This document shows positions 8,275 to 17,847 of a stretch of DNA of 64,000 bases, piece by piece. The DNA comes from Desulfuromonadaceae bacterium. Its GTDB lineage: Bacteria > Desulfobacterota > Desulfuromonadia > Geobacterales > Pseudopelobacteraceae. The notes beneath the pieces were generated by a model. The model was not told where the DNA came from. It was given only the letters and a program-made list of their open reading frames with translations, and did not search any database. The DNA is taken from the NCBI GenBank assembly GCA_028683855.1, contig JAQUHA010000012.1:1-64000 (forward strand). Direction: 5' to 3'. The position numbers and the translations under genes are program-made. Each line of letters starts with the position of its first letter. The first letter of the stretch is position 1.

Positions 8275-9186
8275 TTATTTTATTAATGTCGCCATGATTG
8301 CTTTCTGTATATGCAGCCGGTTTTCCGCTTCGTCCCAGACAACTGAATTTTTCCCCTCAATCACCGAGTCCGAAATTTCTTCGCCACGGTGAGCGGGGAG
8401 GCAGTGCAGGACCAGAGAATCCGGCTTTGCCAGTGCGAGAAGAGAGTCATCCAGACAGTAGCCGGCAAAATCCTTCTCCCGCTTCTTCTGTTCCGCCTCC
8501 TGCCCCATGCTGGCCCAGACATCGGTATTGATTACATCTGCGTCTTTCACAGCCTCTTTGGGATCTGTTGTCAGGGTAATTCTGCCGGGAGCTTTCGCTT
8601 CGGCCCAGGCCATAACCTGCTGATCCGGTTCGTACCCCTTCGGACATGCCAGCGCAAGATCAAAGCCGAAGATTGCGGCGGCCTCAATCCAGGTGTTTGC
8701 CATGTTATTGCCGTCACCCACCCAGGCGAATTTCAACCCTTCGTAAGTTCTCTTATGTTCAATGACCGTCATGATGTCGGCCATGATCTGACATGGATGA
8801 AACAGATCGGTCAGGCCGTTTATAACCGGAACTGATGAGTAGCGTGCAAACTCCTCTACTATATCCTGACCAAAAGTGCGTATCATTACCCCTTCGCAGT
8901 AGCGTGACATCACCCGTGCCGTATCCTTGACAGGCTCACCCCTCCCCATCTGGGAGTCTGCCGAGGAGATGAAGAGGCCATGCCCACCAAGTTGAAAAAC
9001 GCCGACTTCAAAAGAGACTCTCGTTCGTGTGGATGATTTTTCAAAGATGAGGGCAACCGTCTTGCCATCAAGATACCGGTGCGGAATCCGCTTCTTCTGC
9101 TTATCCTTCAGCTCAAGGGCAAAGGTCAGCATCCCGTACAGCTCAATTTCGTTAAAATCGTGAAGCGCCAAAAAGTGACTGTTCAT
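8275..9186 (-). CDS. argF: Ornithine carbamoyltransferase
   Basis: 303 aa. It transfers a carbamoyl group to ornithine to form citrulline. The carbamoyl-phosphate loop [10 protein letters not shown], the HPCQ motif and the ornithine-binding [10 protein letters not shown] are all present. The ATG overlaps the argD stop by one base (TAATG), which implies translational coupling. It is the middle gene of argD-argF-argG. Confidence 0.97.
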   Translation of the reverse strand: MNSHFLALHDFNEIELYGMLTFALELKDKQKKRIPHRYLDGKTVALIFEKSSTRTRVSFEVGVFQLGGHGLFISSADSQMGRGEPVKDTARVMSRYCEGVMIRTFGQDIVEEFARYSSVPVINGLTDLFHPCQIMADIMTVIEHKRTYEGLKFAWVGDGNNMANTWIEAAAIFGFDLALACPKGYEPDQQVMAWAEAKAPGRITLTTDPKEAVKDADVINTDVWASMGQEAEQKKREKDFAGYCLDDSLLALAKPDSLVLHCLPAHRGEEISDSVIEGKNSVVWDEAENRLHIQKAIMATLIK

Positions 9187-10394
9187 TAATTGCTCTCCTG
9201 AACTTCAACTTCCGAAAAAATTCCGTCAAGTATTTGAATCATCGAATTGATCTCCTGTTTGGTCACCACGAGAGGCGGCACAAAACGAAGAACGGTATCG
9301 TGAGTTACGTTAAGCAGAACCCCGCGCTCGTGCCCCTTTTTGACTATATCTCCCGCAGGGATGGAGAGCGCCATGCCGATCATCAGACCAACGCCGCGCA
9401 CCTCTTTTACAAATGGATATTTCCGGCCTATCGCCTCAAGCTCACCTGTCAGATATTCACCTATCTCCTCGCAGCGATTCAGAAGACCCTCTTCAAGAAT
9501 TGTTCTGACCGTGGCGATTGCCGCAGCACAGACCAGAGGGTTGCCGCCAAAAGTCGAACCGTGAGTGCCGGGCACAAAAGCAACGGCGAATTTGTCCTTG
9601 GCGAGCATGGTGCCGATCGGCGCGCCACCGGCCAGCGCCTTGGCGAGCGTCATAATATCCGGAATTACGTCAAAATGTTCATACGCGAAAAGTTTGCCGG
9701 TACGCCCCATTCCGACCTGTACTTCATCGAAGATCAGCAGCAGGCCGTGCTTGTCGCAAAGCTCGCGCACAGCCCTGAAATAGCCGGATGATGGCATATT
9801 TACGCCACCCTCCCCCTGAATCGGTTCCAGCATAACCGCACAAGTGGTCGGAGTAACAGCTGCCTCAAGCGCAGCAATGTCATTGAACGGGACATGCTTG
9901 AAGCCGTGCAGAAGTGGATCAAAAAAACGCTGCACCTTCTCCTGTCCTGTTGCGGATACGGTCGCCATAGTTCGCCCATGGAAGGAGTCTGCGGCGGTAA
10001 TAATTTCATAACGCTCCGGCCCGAATGTGTCGCGGCTGTACTTACGAGCCAGCTTGATAGCAGCCTCGTTCGCCTCTGCGCCACTGTTACAGAAGAAGGC
10101 CTTGTCGGCAAACGAGTGATTGCAGAGCAGCTCTGCAAGCTCAATCTGCTGCGGAATCTGATAGTAGTTGGAGCAGTGAATCAGCTCTGCCGCCTGTTTC
10201 TGCAGGGCGGCAACCACTTTCGGATGACAGTGGCCGAGGTTGTTTACCGCAACTCCACCAAGGAAATCCAGATACTCCTTGCCATCGGCATCCCAGAGTC
10301 GGCACCCTTCACCCCTGACAGGGACTATCGGATAGCGACCGTAGGTTTTCATAATATATTTGTCAGATTTTTCAATCCACTGTTGACTGTTCAT
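9186..10394 (-). CDS. argD: Acetylornithine aminotransferase
   Basis: 402 aa, PLP-dependent class III aminotransferase. It converts N-acetylglutamate semialdehyde to N-acetylornithine, and in many bacteria the same enzyme also acts on succinyl-diaminopimelate. The cofactor region is typical: FCNSGAEANEAAIKLARK for phosphate binding, LLIFDEVQVGMGRTG, and TLAKALAGG with the Schiff-base lysine. GAGAG precedes the ATG. It is first in the operon; the promoter should lie in the 235-bp gap upstream. Confidence 0.95.
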   Translation of the reverse strand: MNSQQWIEKSDKYIMKTYGRYPIVPVRGEGCRLWDADGKEYLDFLGGVAVNNLGHCHPKVVAALQKQAAELIHCSNYYQIPQQIELAELLCNHSFADKAFFCNSGAEANEAAIKLARKYSRDTFGPERYEIITAADSFHGRTMATVSATGQEKVQRFFDPLLHGFKHVPFNDIAALEAAVTPTTCAVMLEPIQGEGGVNMPSSGYFRAVRELCDKHGLLLIFDEVQVGMGRTGKLFAYEHFDVIPDIMTLAKALAGGAPIGTMLAKDKFAVAFVPGTHGSTFGGNPLVCAAAIATVRTILEEGLLNRCEEIGEYLTGELEAIGRKYPFVKEVRGVGLMIGMALSIPAGDIVKKGHERGVLLNVTHDTVLRFVPPLVVTKQEINSMIQILDGIFSEVEVQESN

Positions 10395-10629
10395 GGCACT
10401 CTCTCAAATAGAAAAATAAAGTTGAATACATAGCAGAATGTACAAATTAGGGCAACAAATTGTGATGAATATACATGGTGATTGCCTATAATTTTTCTGA
10501 TTCGGAACAGTTATTTTTTTGAATGAGCACTAATTCTGAATACTCATAAGCCAAACGAAGTACATAAACAAAGAAAAGCCAGGGCAGTAAAACACCTTGG
10601 CTTCGAGATTCAACAGATTTTAGCTGTTT
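10395..10629 (-). promoter_or_regulatory. Upstream region of the argD operon with three TGAATA-type motifs
   Basis: This 235-bp gap follows the lysA-like gene and precedes argD, both on the minus strand. It is AT-rich and contains three related motifs on the plus strand: TTGAATACATA (from 10422), TGAATATACAT (from 10465) and TGAATACTCAT (from 10537). TGAAT is the half-site of ArgR boxes, so these are candidate arginine-repressor sites. None is a full symmetric box, and no argR gene is in the window. I could not fix a -10/-35 pair with confidence. Confidence 0.35.
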
Positions 10630-11949
10630 TTAGATATTAACATCCAATTCATTCTGAATTATCTGATCACGGCTCTGCTTTTTCCTTATAAGCAGGAGAT
10701 CAGAGTTCCGTGTCAACATAACAGCGGGTGGTTTGCGGTGTGAATTATAGTTTTCCGGAGACATACTTTCTGAATATGCGCCGGTACCGCCGATAACTAC
10801 ATAATCACCGATTTCCGGCTCTGCAATCAGAACCGGCACAATATTGCCATCTCCATCCAGCCGGACAGAATCTCCGCTTTCACAGCAGCGCCCTACAATA
10901 CCGAAGTATTTCAATCCGCCCGGCTCTGCCTGATCATATTCACTGGAGAGAAGTGTTCCGTCCTGACGCACAACTGCGACCGGGTGTTCGGAACCGTACA
11001 AAAGGGGGCGTGTCAGCAGCTCCATGCCGCCGTCAACAATCAGAAAATTAAGCTCGTTAGTCAGCTTTTTATCAATTATTCTGGTTATTATATGACCTGA
11101 GTTGGCGACCACAAATGTTCCAGGCTCAATCTCCATCTGCATTTCACGGTTTGTATCAGCCTTGAACTCTTCAATCCTCTGCTTGGCATAAGCACCTAAT
11201 GCGGCAATATCAGCCTGTTTTTCTCCCGGCATCCTCGCGACCTTCAGCCCCCCGCCGAAGCTTACGGTTGTAGCGTCCGGAAAATAAGCCTTCACGAAGC
11301 CGAGTTCCCTGTCAATATTCTCTCTCCACTTTTCCGGATCCCCCCCCGAACCTATGTGAACATGAACCTGGGTGAAGCGCAGACCAAGTTCGTCAGCCAT
11401 ACCTTTAACAGCCGGAACATTGTTTAAATGAACACCGAAACAGGAGTATTCACTCCCTGTGTCGCGGGTGGCGCTTTCTCCACCGCCGGTTGCCCCGGGA
11501 TGCACCCTGATCGACAAATCCAGGTTTATGCTTTTGGCAAAATCGGCAATCATCTTGAACTGCGTCATAGAGCATACGTTGTACTTCAAACCGGCACGGA
11601 TCATATCCTCCAGTTCCGCACGTTCCTCGCCAGACGGAACCTCCTGTGTAGTCAGCATCATTCGCGAATACGGGACACCTGCGGCAAATGCCCGAGCCGC
11701 TTCATTGAGCGACGAACAGTCAAGATCCAGCCCTTTACCGGTGACAATCCGGAGGACTGTACGGTCAGAGTTTGCTTTCATGGCGTAACGCACATGAAGC
11801 CCATAAGCATTTGGCATATTCAGCAGCTGCTCACAGCTGTTTTCTATATATGCCTGATCATGCAGATAAACCGGTGTTCCCCACTTTTCAGCAATTTCGG
11901 GGATTTTAGTCGCATCTAGTTTTGTCGGACCAAACTGTTTCGTCGTCAT
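10630..11949 (-). CDS. Diaminopimelate decarboxylase-like PLP enzyme
   Basis: 439 aa from the chosen start. It is a fold-III PLP decarboxylase of the LysA family: YAMKANSDRT holds the Schiff-base lysine, HVHIGSGGD and VSFGGGLKV bind the cofactor phosphate, and GRCCESGD with AYSESMSPENYNS are the dimer-interface substrate motifs. LysA removes CO2 from meso-diaminopimelate to give lysine. I start at ATG 11949 because GTGAGG lies 9 nt upstream; the ORF track starts five codons earlier at a GTG within that ribosome-binding site. No other lysine genes are nearby, so it could be a paralogue acting on a related amino acid. Confidence 0.8.
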   Translation of the reverse strand: MTTKQFGPTKLDATKIPEIAEKWGTPVYLHDQAYIENSCEQLLNMPNAYGLHVRYAMKANSDRTVLRIVTGKGLDLDCSSLNEAARAFAAGVPYSRMMLTTQEVPSGEERAELEDMIRAGLKYNVCSMTQFKMIADFAKSINLDLSIRVHPGATGGGESATRDTGSEYSCFGVHLNNVPAVKGMADELGLRFTQVHVHIGSGGDPEKWRENIDRELGFVKAYFPDATTVSFGGGLKVARMPGEKQADIAALGAYAKQRIEEFKADTNREMQMEIEPGTFVVANSGHIITRIIDKKLTNELNFLIVDGGMELLTRPLLYGSEHPVAVVRQDGTLLSSEYDQAEPGGLKYFGIVGRCCESGDSVRLDGDGNIVPVLIAEPEIGDYVVIGGTGAYSESMSPENYNSHRKPPAVMLTRNSDLLLIRKKQSRDQIIQNELDVNI

Positions 11950-12147
11950 TCGTTTAAACCTCACAAATTGATATAATACCGGATTTTACGATCCGTTATA
12001 GGTCAGCATATAGATAATCCCTTATCTATGTAGCATTTTAGGGGGCTGCGGTGCAAGTTCTCTCTGGAAATTTGTTAAACAATAATACTCTTAGAGAAAA
12101 TTGAAAGTGCAATATTAAAGATCTAAAAATTTCAAAATATGAGGTGC

Positions 12148-12176
12148 TTGCCCTCCATGACCAGTTATTGTATACC
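12148..12176 (+). promoter_or_regulatory. Candidate promoter for the S4-domain gene
   Basis: TTGCCC, 17 nt, TATACC, ending 25 nt before the ATG at 12202. Spacing is ideal and four of six bases match in each hexamer. Confidence 0.4.
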
Positions 12177-12201
12177 TGTAAGTCATGAGGGAGATCATTT
12201 T

Positions 12202-12405
12202 ATGCAGATAACAACGCAATTTATAAAACTGGACAGTTTCCTGAAGGCTGAAAATGCGGTTTCATCCGGCGGAGAGGCAAAGATAGTGATTGCAGAAGGG
12301 TATGCTACGGTAAATGGAGCCGTAGAAATAAGACGCGGCAGAAAGTTATACCCTGGAGACAAAGTCGTTTACCGCAATAGCGAGTATCTGGTAGAGGCGC
12401 TATGA
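12202..12405 (+). CDS. S4-domain RNA-binding protein (YbcJ/YaaA-like)
   Basis: 67 aa. The whole protein is one S4 RNA-binding fold: FIKLDSFLKAENAVSSGGEA, then GYATVNGAVEIRRGRKLYPG. The G-x-V-x-V-N-G-x2-E-x-R-R-G-x-K-L pattern is the family hallmark. I start at ATG 12202, preceded by GAGGGAG; the longer ORF in the track has no ribosome-binding site. It probably binds structured RNA such as rRNA. Its stop overlaps the next gene's start (ATGA). Confidence 0.8.
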   Translation: MQITTQFIKLDSFLKAENAVSSGGEAKIVIAEGYATVNGAVEIRRGRKLYPGDKVVYRNSEYLVEAL

Positions 12406-13292
12406 AAATCAAATTTCCACAGACAATTGCTCTAATTCTCCTGTTTAATCTCTTGTCTGCTCCGCTTTCTTTTGCAGCATATAACCTTGAAGTCCCTGTA
12501 GAACCATGGGATGAATACAGACAGCAATTCAAAATCTATTCAAAACACCTGTTGCTCTCTTACGACAGGGCATTTGTTGACGACTATGAAGGCGCTATTC
12601 GCGAAGTGGAAAAGGCTATTGACCTCCTCCCCGACGAGGGGTTGGGTTTCGCTGAACGGAGCAAGTATTATCGCATACTACAGAATTCGGCGCAGGCTGA
12701 TAGCGACCTTAATGAGGCTGTCAAACTTTTTAATCAGGCTATCGATAAATATGCGACTGGAAATAAGAATAAACTTAAAGGTAGTCGTCTTGTCAGCACA
12801 CATGACTCAGAGCGCCTAATTGCCACAATTAAATATCAACGCGGCGAAGCGTACTTCAACTCTGAACAGTACGGCAAGGCAAATGTCGATTTTGCGGCAG
12901 GCTGTCAGGGGGGAAACCCTGCCGCCTGTTCAAGAATATGGGATGTAAAAGCGATAGAGAAGAGAGGAGTTAACTGGGTTCCCCTTACCTCACGCCAGTA
13001 TTACAATCGAAGAAGTATCGAGTTCCCCTCCCTCTCCACCGTTCGAGTATGGGTCAGACGCGAAGAGTTTCAGGCGGTTCAGTCAGACTCCTCCTTAGAG
13101 AGCTACGTCCAGCAGCACCTGGAATTAAACTGTTCAACAAAGGAGTTCCGACTGATTGAAGCACAAGTCAGCTCAAAAGGGGATAAGTCGACGTCGGAGA
13201 AAATAAGCGGCTCGACTTTTACTAAGCCGACGCCGGGTAGCGGTCCCGCAAAACTGATGATTACACTCTGTCCGCAGAGTCGCCAAAAATAG
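12402..13292 (+). CDS. Exported TPR-like protein of unknown function
   Basis: 296 aa. A clear signal peptide is present: MKIK, then a hydrophobic run (TIALILLFNLLSAPLSFA) with cleavage expected after AFA/SFA. The next ~170 residues form TPR-like helical pairs (AFVDDYEGAIREVEKAIDLL, then YQRGEAYFNSEQYGKANVDF). The last third is unrecognised. It is coupled to the S4 gene by a 4-nt overlap and ends 117 nt before hemE. Presumably it is periplasmic or outer-membrane associated; the function is unknown. Confidence 0.65.
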   Translation: MKIKFPQTIALILLFNLLSAPLSFAAYNLEVPVEPWDEYRQQFKIYSKHLLLSYDRAFVDDYEGAIREVEKAIDLLPDEGLGFAERSKYYRILQNSAQADSDLNEAVKLFNQAIDKYATGNKNKLKGSRLVSTHDSERLIATIKYQRGEAYFNSEQYGKANVDFAAGCQGGNPAACSRIWDVKAIEKRGVNWVPLTSRQYYNRRSIEFPSLSTVRVWVRREEFQAVQSDSSLESYVQQHLELNCSTKEFRLIEAQVSSKGDKSTSEKISGSTFTKPTPGSGPAKLMITLCPQSRQK

Positions 13293-13321
13293 CTCTTTTA
13301 TCTGATTTCGACTCAAATAAA

Positions 13322-13351
13322 TTGACTTATCCAGCCGTTTAAAATTACAAT
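13322..13351 (+). promoter_or_regulatory. Candidate sigma-70 promoter for hemE
   Basis: TTGACT, 18 nt, TACAAT, five of six matches in each hexamer, 58 nt upstream of the hemE ATG. Confidence 0.5.
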
Positions 13352-13409
13352 GCGTCGCTAATTTGCACAAAATTCCCACGCCTTTGAGCGTTGTTTCAGG
13401 AGAGATATA

Positions 13410-14432
13410 ATGAACATGAGATTTCTTGATGCCTGCTGGGGTAAACCCGTAGATCGCACTCCAGTCTGGCTTATGCGCCAGGCAGGCCGTTACCTTCCGC
13501 AGTACATGGCTGTCCGCTCCAAGTGCACTTTCCTCCAGTTATGCAAAACGCCTGAACTTGCTGCCGAAGTAACTATTCAACCGGTCGATTATCTTGGAGT
13601 AGATGCCGCTATCATGTTTTCCGATATTCTGACACCTGTTGAACCGATGGGGATGAAGCTCGACTTTGTGCCGGGCCCGGTTTTTGAAAATCCGATCAGG
13701 AGCATGGCAGACGTTGAAAAACTGCGTATCCCGCAGATGGAGCAGGATGTACCGTACGTTCTTGAAACCATTAAAATACTTCGTCGTGAGCTGGCTGGTA
13801 AAGTGCCACTGATTGGTTTTGGCGGAGCCCCGTTTACGCTCGCATGCTATATGGTTGAAGGAAAGGGCTCAAAGGATTTTGCTGAGATAAAGCGGATGAT
13901 GTATGCGGCTCCCGAAGTCTATGCCGCTCTGATGGAGAAGATTACAACGATGGATATGGAATATCTGAATGCACAGATCAAAGCAGGTGCGCAGGCTATA
14001 CAGATATTTGATACATGGGGGGGTGTCCTCTCCCCATCCGATTACCAGAAGTATGTGCTCCCTTATACCACCCGCCTTATTAACGGACTTGACCGCCAGA
14101 ACACTCCGATCATACATTTCGTAAAAGGCTCGGGCAGTATGCTGGACACGGTAAAACTGGCAGGAGGCGATGTAATGGGTCTTGATTGGCATATAAACCT
14201 CGGGCAGGCAAGAGACGTTTTGGGGAGCAGCATGGCGGTACAGGGAAATCTTGATCCGACTGTTCTTTTTGCCCCTGAATCAGTTATTGAATCCGAAGTT
14301 GCGCGGGTTCTCGCAGAGAATGCAGGGCGTAACGGTCATATATTCAACCTTGGGCATGGCATAATGCCGTCAGCATCGCCCGAAAGCGCCAGATTCATGG
14401 TTGAGTGTGTTCATAGACTGTCGCAGAAATAG
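13410..14432 (+). CDS. hemE: Uroporphyrinogen decarboxylase
   Basis: 340 aa. It removes four carboxyl groups from uroporphyrinogen III to give coproporphyrinogen III in haem synthesis, in keeping with a cytochrome-rich lifestyle. The N-terminal PVWLMRQAGRYLPQY signature and IGFGGAPFTLACYMVEG are both intact. AGGAGAG precedes the ATG; a second ATG two codons on is a possible alternative. It leads a short cluster with the VOC protein and an exported protein. Confidence 0.97.
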   Translation: MNMRFLDACWGKPVDRTPVWLMRQAGRYLPQYMAVRSKCTFLQLCKTPELAAEVTIQPVDYLGVDAAIMFSDILTPVEPMGMKLDFVPGPVFENPIRSMADVEKLRIPQMEQDVPYVLETIKILRRELAGKVPLIGFGGAPFTLACYMVEGKGSKDFAEIKRMMYAAPEVYAALMEKITTMDMEYLNAQIKAGAQAIQIFDTWGGVLSPSDYQKYVLPYTTRLINGLDRQNTPIIHFVKGSGSMLDTVKLAGGDVMGLDWHINLGQARDVLGSSMAVQGNLDPTVLFAPESVIESEVARVLAENAGRNGHIFNLGHGIMPSASPESARFMVECVHRLSQK

Positions 14433-14447
14433 AGATCAGAGGTTTGT

Positions 14448-14801
14448 ATGTCCGTTACGTTTAAGAACATAGTGATTTTCGTTACAGACCTCGTCAGGGC
14501 GAAAACATTTTACGCAGACCTTCTCGGTCTGCCGATTGCCGGTCAGAGCGAGATGCTTATTGAATTCTTTCCCGGCTCTCAGACAACTCTTGGTGTCTCG
14601 CTGGCACTTAATGATGAAGCCAGAAGTCTGGTAGGCAGACATACCGGTATAACTTTAAAGGCAGAAAATATCATCTCTCTCTGTGAAAAGTTAAAAACCG
14701 GTGGCATCAAATTTGCTGAACCTCTTGAATCAAGCCCCTGGGGGAAGATGGCGGTTATTGAGGATTTTGACGGCAACCTGATTGCTCTGGTGGATAGATA
14801 G
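14448..14801 (+). CDS. VOC (glyoxalase/bleomycin-resistance fold) family protein
   Basis: 117 aa, one vicinal-oxygen-chelate domain. FVTDLVRAKTFYADLLGLPI is the typical first module, and GKMAVIEDFDGNLIALVDR is the typical metal-site end with its Glu. These proteins are dioxygenases, isomerases or binding proteins; nothing here specifies which. It begins 15 nt after hemE and its stop directly abuts the next gene. Confidence 0.8.
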   Translation: MSVTFKNIVIFVTDLVRAKTFYADLLGLPIAGQSEMLIEFFPGSQTTLGVSLALNDEARSLVGRHTGITLKAENIISLCEKLKTGGIKFAEPLESSPWGKMAVIEDFDGNLIALVDR

Positions 14802-15413
14802 TTGAACCTGTTTCCAGGCAGTCGGGTTATTTTGCTGCTTGTTTTTATTTTGAGCATAACCGGCATTAACAGTAACTCTGCATATCTACCTAAAATGCGC
14901 CCATACACTGGTATAGGCGTACTTTTTTTTAATGCACCAGAGATGTTTTTGAATGAAGAACTGCAGCTGCTGTTATACAATGAACCGGGACTTTCAAGAC
15001 TTGGAGCACTCAAAAGTTCTACCCTGCAGAGCAATGAATGGGTTTTCAGTTTCCGTGAAGATACTCGACCGCTTATAGTCGCAGCCCGCAAGGGGGAGTG
15101 GTTGGAGATTTTCTATGACGATGCTGGGAGAAAAGCCTGGGTCAACCCCGAAAGAGCCGGACGTTTTATGCTCTGGGAAGAGTTTTTGAAGCGGCATACC
15201 TGTCGTATGCTGCCGGGGTTGCAACCCTCTTTCTACCAGATGCAGTCTCAGCCGGAGGGGAGACCTCTCTCAACAATCACACCGAAGCAGGTATTCAAGG
15301 TGATAAGAGTTGAAGGTGACTGGAGCATGGTACTTACAGAAAAGAGTGAAATTGGATGGCTTAAATGGCGTGATGCGGATGGACGAATTACTATGGGTAC
15401 GGGAAAGCTTTAG
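14802..15413 (+). CDS. Exported protein with SH3-like C-terminus, function unknown
   Basis: 203 aa, probably starting at TTG immediately after the VOC gene's stop, which suggests coupling. The N-terminus is a signal peptide (VILLLVFILSITGI). The body has two segments resembling bacterial SH3 repeats (LIVAARKGEWLEIFYDDAGR-like and VFKVIRVEGDWSMVLTEKSE), each with the strand-loop-strand pattern ending in GW/AWV. Such domains often bind peptidoglycan. I do not recognise the full-length family. Confidence 0.55.
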   Translation: MNLFPGSRVILLLVFILSITGINSNSAYLPKMRPYTGIGVLFFNAPEMFLNEELQLLLYNEPGLSRLGALKSSTLQSNEWVFSFREDTRPLIVAARKGEWLEIFYDDAGRKAWVNPERAGRFMLWEEFLKRHTCRMLPGLQPSFYQMQSQPEGRPLSTITPKQVFKVIRVEGDWSMVLTEKSEIGWLKWRDADGRITMGTGKL

Positions 15414-15447
15414 CAATCTACTTGATTATATTCCGTGAGGTGTTGAG

Positions 15448-16752
15448 ATGAGAATAGAACTGGTGCCGCCAGGAACCGGTGAGTTGACTTATGAAATTAG
15501 AAATATCGTCAATGTTGCCGAAAAACTCCAGAAATGTGGTGTAAAAATCAATTGGGAAAATATTGGCGATCCGATTGTTAAAGGTGAAATCATTCCAGAG
15601 TGGATGAAAGAGATAGTTGCAAAGGCAGCTATGGACAACCGTACCTGGGGATACTGCCACACACGCGGAGTACTGGAAACCCGTGAATTCATCTGCGACA
15701 GAACCAATAGTCGCGGAGGAGCCAGAATAACTCCCGACGACATTATATTCTTTAACGGGCTTGGAGACGCAATCGCAAAAATCTACGGCTGCCTCCGACC
15801 TGAAGCCCGTGTTCTAATGCCCTCCCCCTCCTACACAACACATACGCTTGGCGAGGTGGGACACGCTCACTCCGCCCCTTCGCTTTTCAAACTGGATCCT
15901 TCCAACAACTGGTATCCAGATATTGAAGATCTGCAAAATCACGTTCGATATAACCCGAATATATGCGCCATTATGCTTATCAACCCCGACAATCCGACCG
16001 GTATGGTTTACACAAGGGAGATGCTGGAGGAGATAGTTGCGGTTGCCCGTGAAAACGACCTTTTTATAATTGCAGACGAAGTTTATATAAATATCGTTTA
16101 TAACGGCGAAAAGACCGTTCCGATCAGCGACGTAATAGGTGATGTGCCTGCCATTTCCTTGAAAGGAATCTCCAAGGAGTTCCCTTGGCCCGGTTCCCGC
16201 TGTGGATGGATTGAAGTTTATAACGGCAACAACGATGAGCGTTTCCGCAAATATATAAACCTTATACTGACAGGAAAGATGAATGAGGTATGCTCAACAA
16301 CACTGCCTCAAACTGTAATCCCCGAAATAGTTAGCCACCCCGGATACAGCTCATATCTTGCCGAGCGGATTGCCAGTTACGAGCTGATGAGCAACATAAC
16401 CTTTGATTGCCTGAAAGATATCCCGGCACTTCAGGTAAACCGGACGAACGGTGCATTCTACATGGCTGTGGCGTTTAAAGATGGTCTGCTAAACGATAAA
16501 CAGACTATACAGATCGACAATACGGAAGTAAAAGAGCTGGTTCACGGACTAATATCGCAGCCCGGTGTCTCACCGGACAAGCGTTTCGTTTATCAGATTC
16601 TGGCTGCCACAGGTATATGCACTGTTCCGCTTTCATCGTTTTCCACACCTCTGCAGGGATTCCGCGTCACACTGCTGGAAAAGAGCGAAGAAGAGTGCCG
16701 ACGGATATATCTGACTCTTGCCGGAAAAATTCAGGAATATATTGCATCATAA
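15448..16752 (+). CDS. PLP-dependent class I/II aminotransferase
   Basis: 434 aa. Fold-I aminotransferase features appear in order: WGYCHTRG and GLGDAIAKIYGCLRPE (cofactor phosphate cup), LINPDNPTGMVYTREMLEE, FIIADEVYINIVYNG, and SLKGISKEFPWPGSRCGW with the Schiff-base lysine. The substrate is not evident; the closest general type is an alanine/aspartate-like or MalY-like aminotransferase. GAGGTGTTGAG precedes the ATG. It stands 73 nt upstream of the sulfur-uptake genes, so a role in sulfur amino acids is possible but unproven. Confidence 0.85.
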   Translation: MRIELVPPGTGELTYEIRNIVNVAEKLQKCGVKINWENIGDPIVKGEIIPEWMKEIVAKAAMDNRTWGYCHTRGVLETREFICDRTNSRGGARITPDDIIFFNGLGDAIAKIYGCLRPEARVLMPSPSYTTHTLGEVGHAHSAPSLFKLDPSNNWYPDIEDLQNHVRYNPNICAIMLINPDNPTGMVYTREMLEEIVAVARENDLFIIADEVYINIVYNGEKTVPISDVIGDVPAISLKGISKEFPWPGSRCGWIEVYNGNNDERFRKYINLILTGKMNEVCSTTLPQTVIPEIVSHPGYSSYLAERIASYELMSNITFDCLKDIPALQVNRTNGAFYMAVAFKDGLLNDKQTIQIDNTEVKELVHGLISQPGVSPDKRFVYQILAATGICTVPLSSFSTPLQGFRVTLLEKSEEECRRIYLTLAGKIQEYIAS

Positions 16753-16825
16753 AGCAAACTATCCTCAGGAAACGTCTGAGCTGCCACAGGGAAGTTATTG
16801 CTGCAAGAAACATAGAACCGGAAAA

Positions 16826-17836
16826 ATGCACAAACTTTTGCTGATTATACTCATAATGACAACAACTCTCACTGGAGCTGGACTATCTTCGGCTACCGGA
16901 CAGGAAATTCGTGTAGCCCATTTTCTTAATTTTACTCACGCTCAAGCTCTAATCGGAAGAACCAATGGAGCGTTTGAGAAAAGTACAAAATCTAAAATTT
17001 CGTGGAAACTTTTTAACGCCGGTCCAACGGCTATGGAAGCTTTGATAGCAGGTGAGATCGACATAGCTTATGTGGGGCCAAACCCGGCTATTAATGCCTA
17101 TCTACGTTCAAAAGGAAAAGTGCTTAAAGTTATAGCGGGAGCTGCAAACGGCGGCGCCTCACTGGTTGTAAGGCGCGGCACAGGAATCAAATCTGTCCGG
17201 GACTTTAAGGGTAAGCGGATAGCATCACCTGAAATTGGAAATACACAGGATGTAGCCTTGAGAACCTGGCTGAATTCTCAGGGGTTAAGGGTCGGACGTG
17301 ATGTCAAAGTTTCATCGCTTAAAAACCCTGATATACTGCAGCTCTTTATTCAGAAGGAGCTCGATTCAGCCTGGGTACCCGAACCGTGGGCTTCAAGATT
17401 GATACTGGAGGGTGGGGGTGAGGTTTTCCTCGATGAGAGCAGTATCTGGCCCCGCGGCGAATTTGCCACTGCGCTTTTAGTGGTTCGCACCGATTTCCTA
17501 CAGAAAAAACCTCAGCTTGTAAAAGATTTCCTTTCTGCCCATATTGACACAACCATCCAGATAAACAGGAACAAATCCGCTGCAAAGAGAATAATAAACA
17601 AACAGCTTGCCCTGCTAATGGGTGCTCCTCTCTCTACGGCAGTTCTTGACAGGGCGTTTGCAAAGATAGATTTTAACTTTGCACCGGCATCATCGCTTTC
17701 CGCTTCCGCCAAGGCTGCAGAAGCTCTTGGCTATCTTCCGAGATCAGGAGTGCGTATTGCTGATGTAGACAATATAACTGACCTCACCATCCTTAATCAA
17801 ATTTTAACCTCTCGCAAACTTCCAGCGGTTCCATAG
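16826..17836 (+). CDS. ABC transporter substrate-binding protein, sulfonate/taurine type (SsuA/TauA-like)
   Basis: 336 aa from the chosen ATG, which opens a proper signal peptide (MHKLLLIILIMTTTLTGAGL); the longer ORF adds an unlikely hydrophilic leader. The mature protein follows the NMT1/SsuA pattern: IRVAHFLNFTHAQALIG, ALIAGEIDIAYVGPNPAINA, GKRIASPEIGNTQDVALRTW and SAWVPEPWASRL. It would bind the ligand in the periplasm and deliver it to the ATPase and permease encoded next. With cysD and cysNC downstream the cargo is probably a sulfur compound. Confidence 0.85.
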   Translation: MHKLLLIILIMTTTLTGAGLSSATGQEIRVAHFLNFTHAQALIGRTNGAFEKSTKSKISWKLFNAGPTAMEALIAGEIDIAYVGPNPAINAYLRSKGKVLKVIAGAANGGASLVVRRGTGIKSVRDFKGKRIASPEIGNTQDVALRTWLNSQGLRVGRDVKVSSLKNPDILQLFIQKELDSAWVPEPWASRLILEGGGEVFLDESSIWPRGEFATALLVVRTDFLQKKPQLVKDFLSAHIDTTIQINRNKSAAKRIINKQLALLMGAPLSTAVLDRAFAKIDFNFAPASSLSASAKAAEALGYLPRSGVRIADVDNITDLTILNQILTSRKLPAVP

Positions 17837-17847
17837 CGGATAGATTT

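Noticed and set aside
16753-16825. Sulfur- or SAM-responsive riboswitch before the ABC transporter
   Set aside because: The gap is only 73 nt with a 5-bp hairpin (CTCAG/CTGAG); it matches no known riboswitch core.
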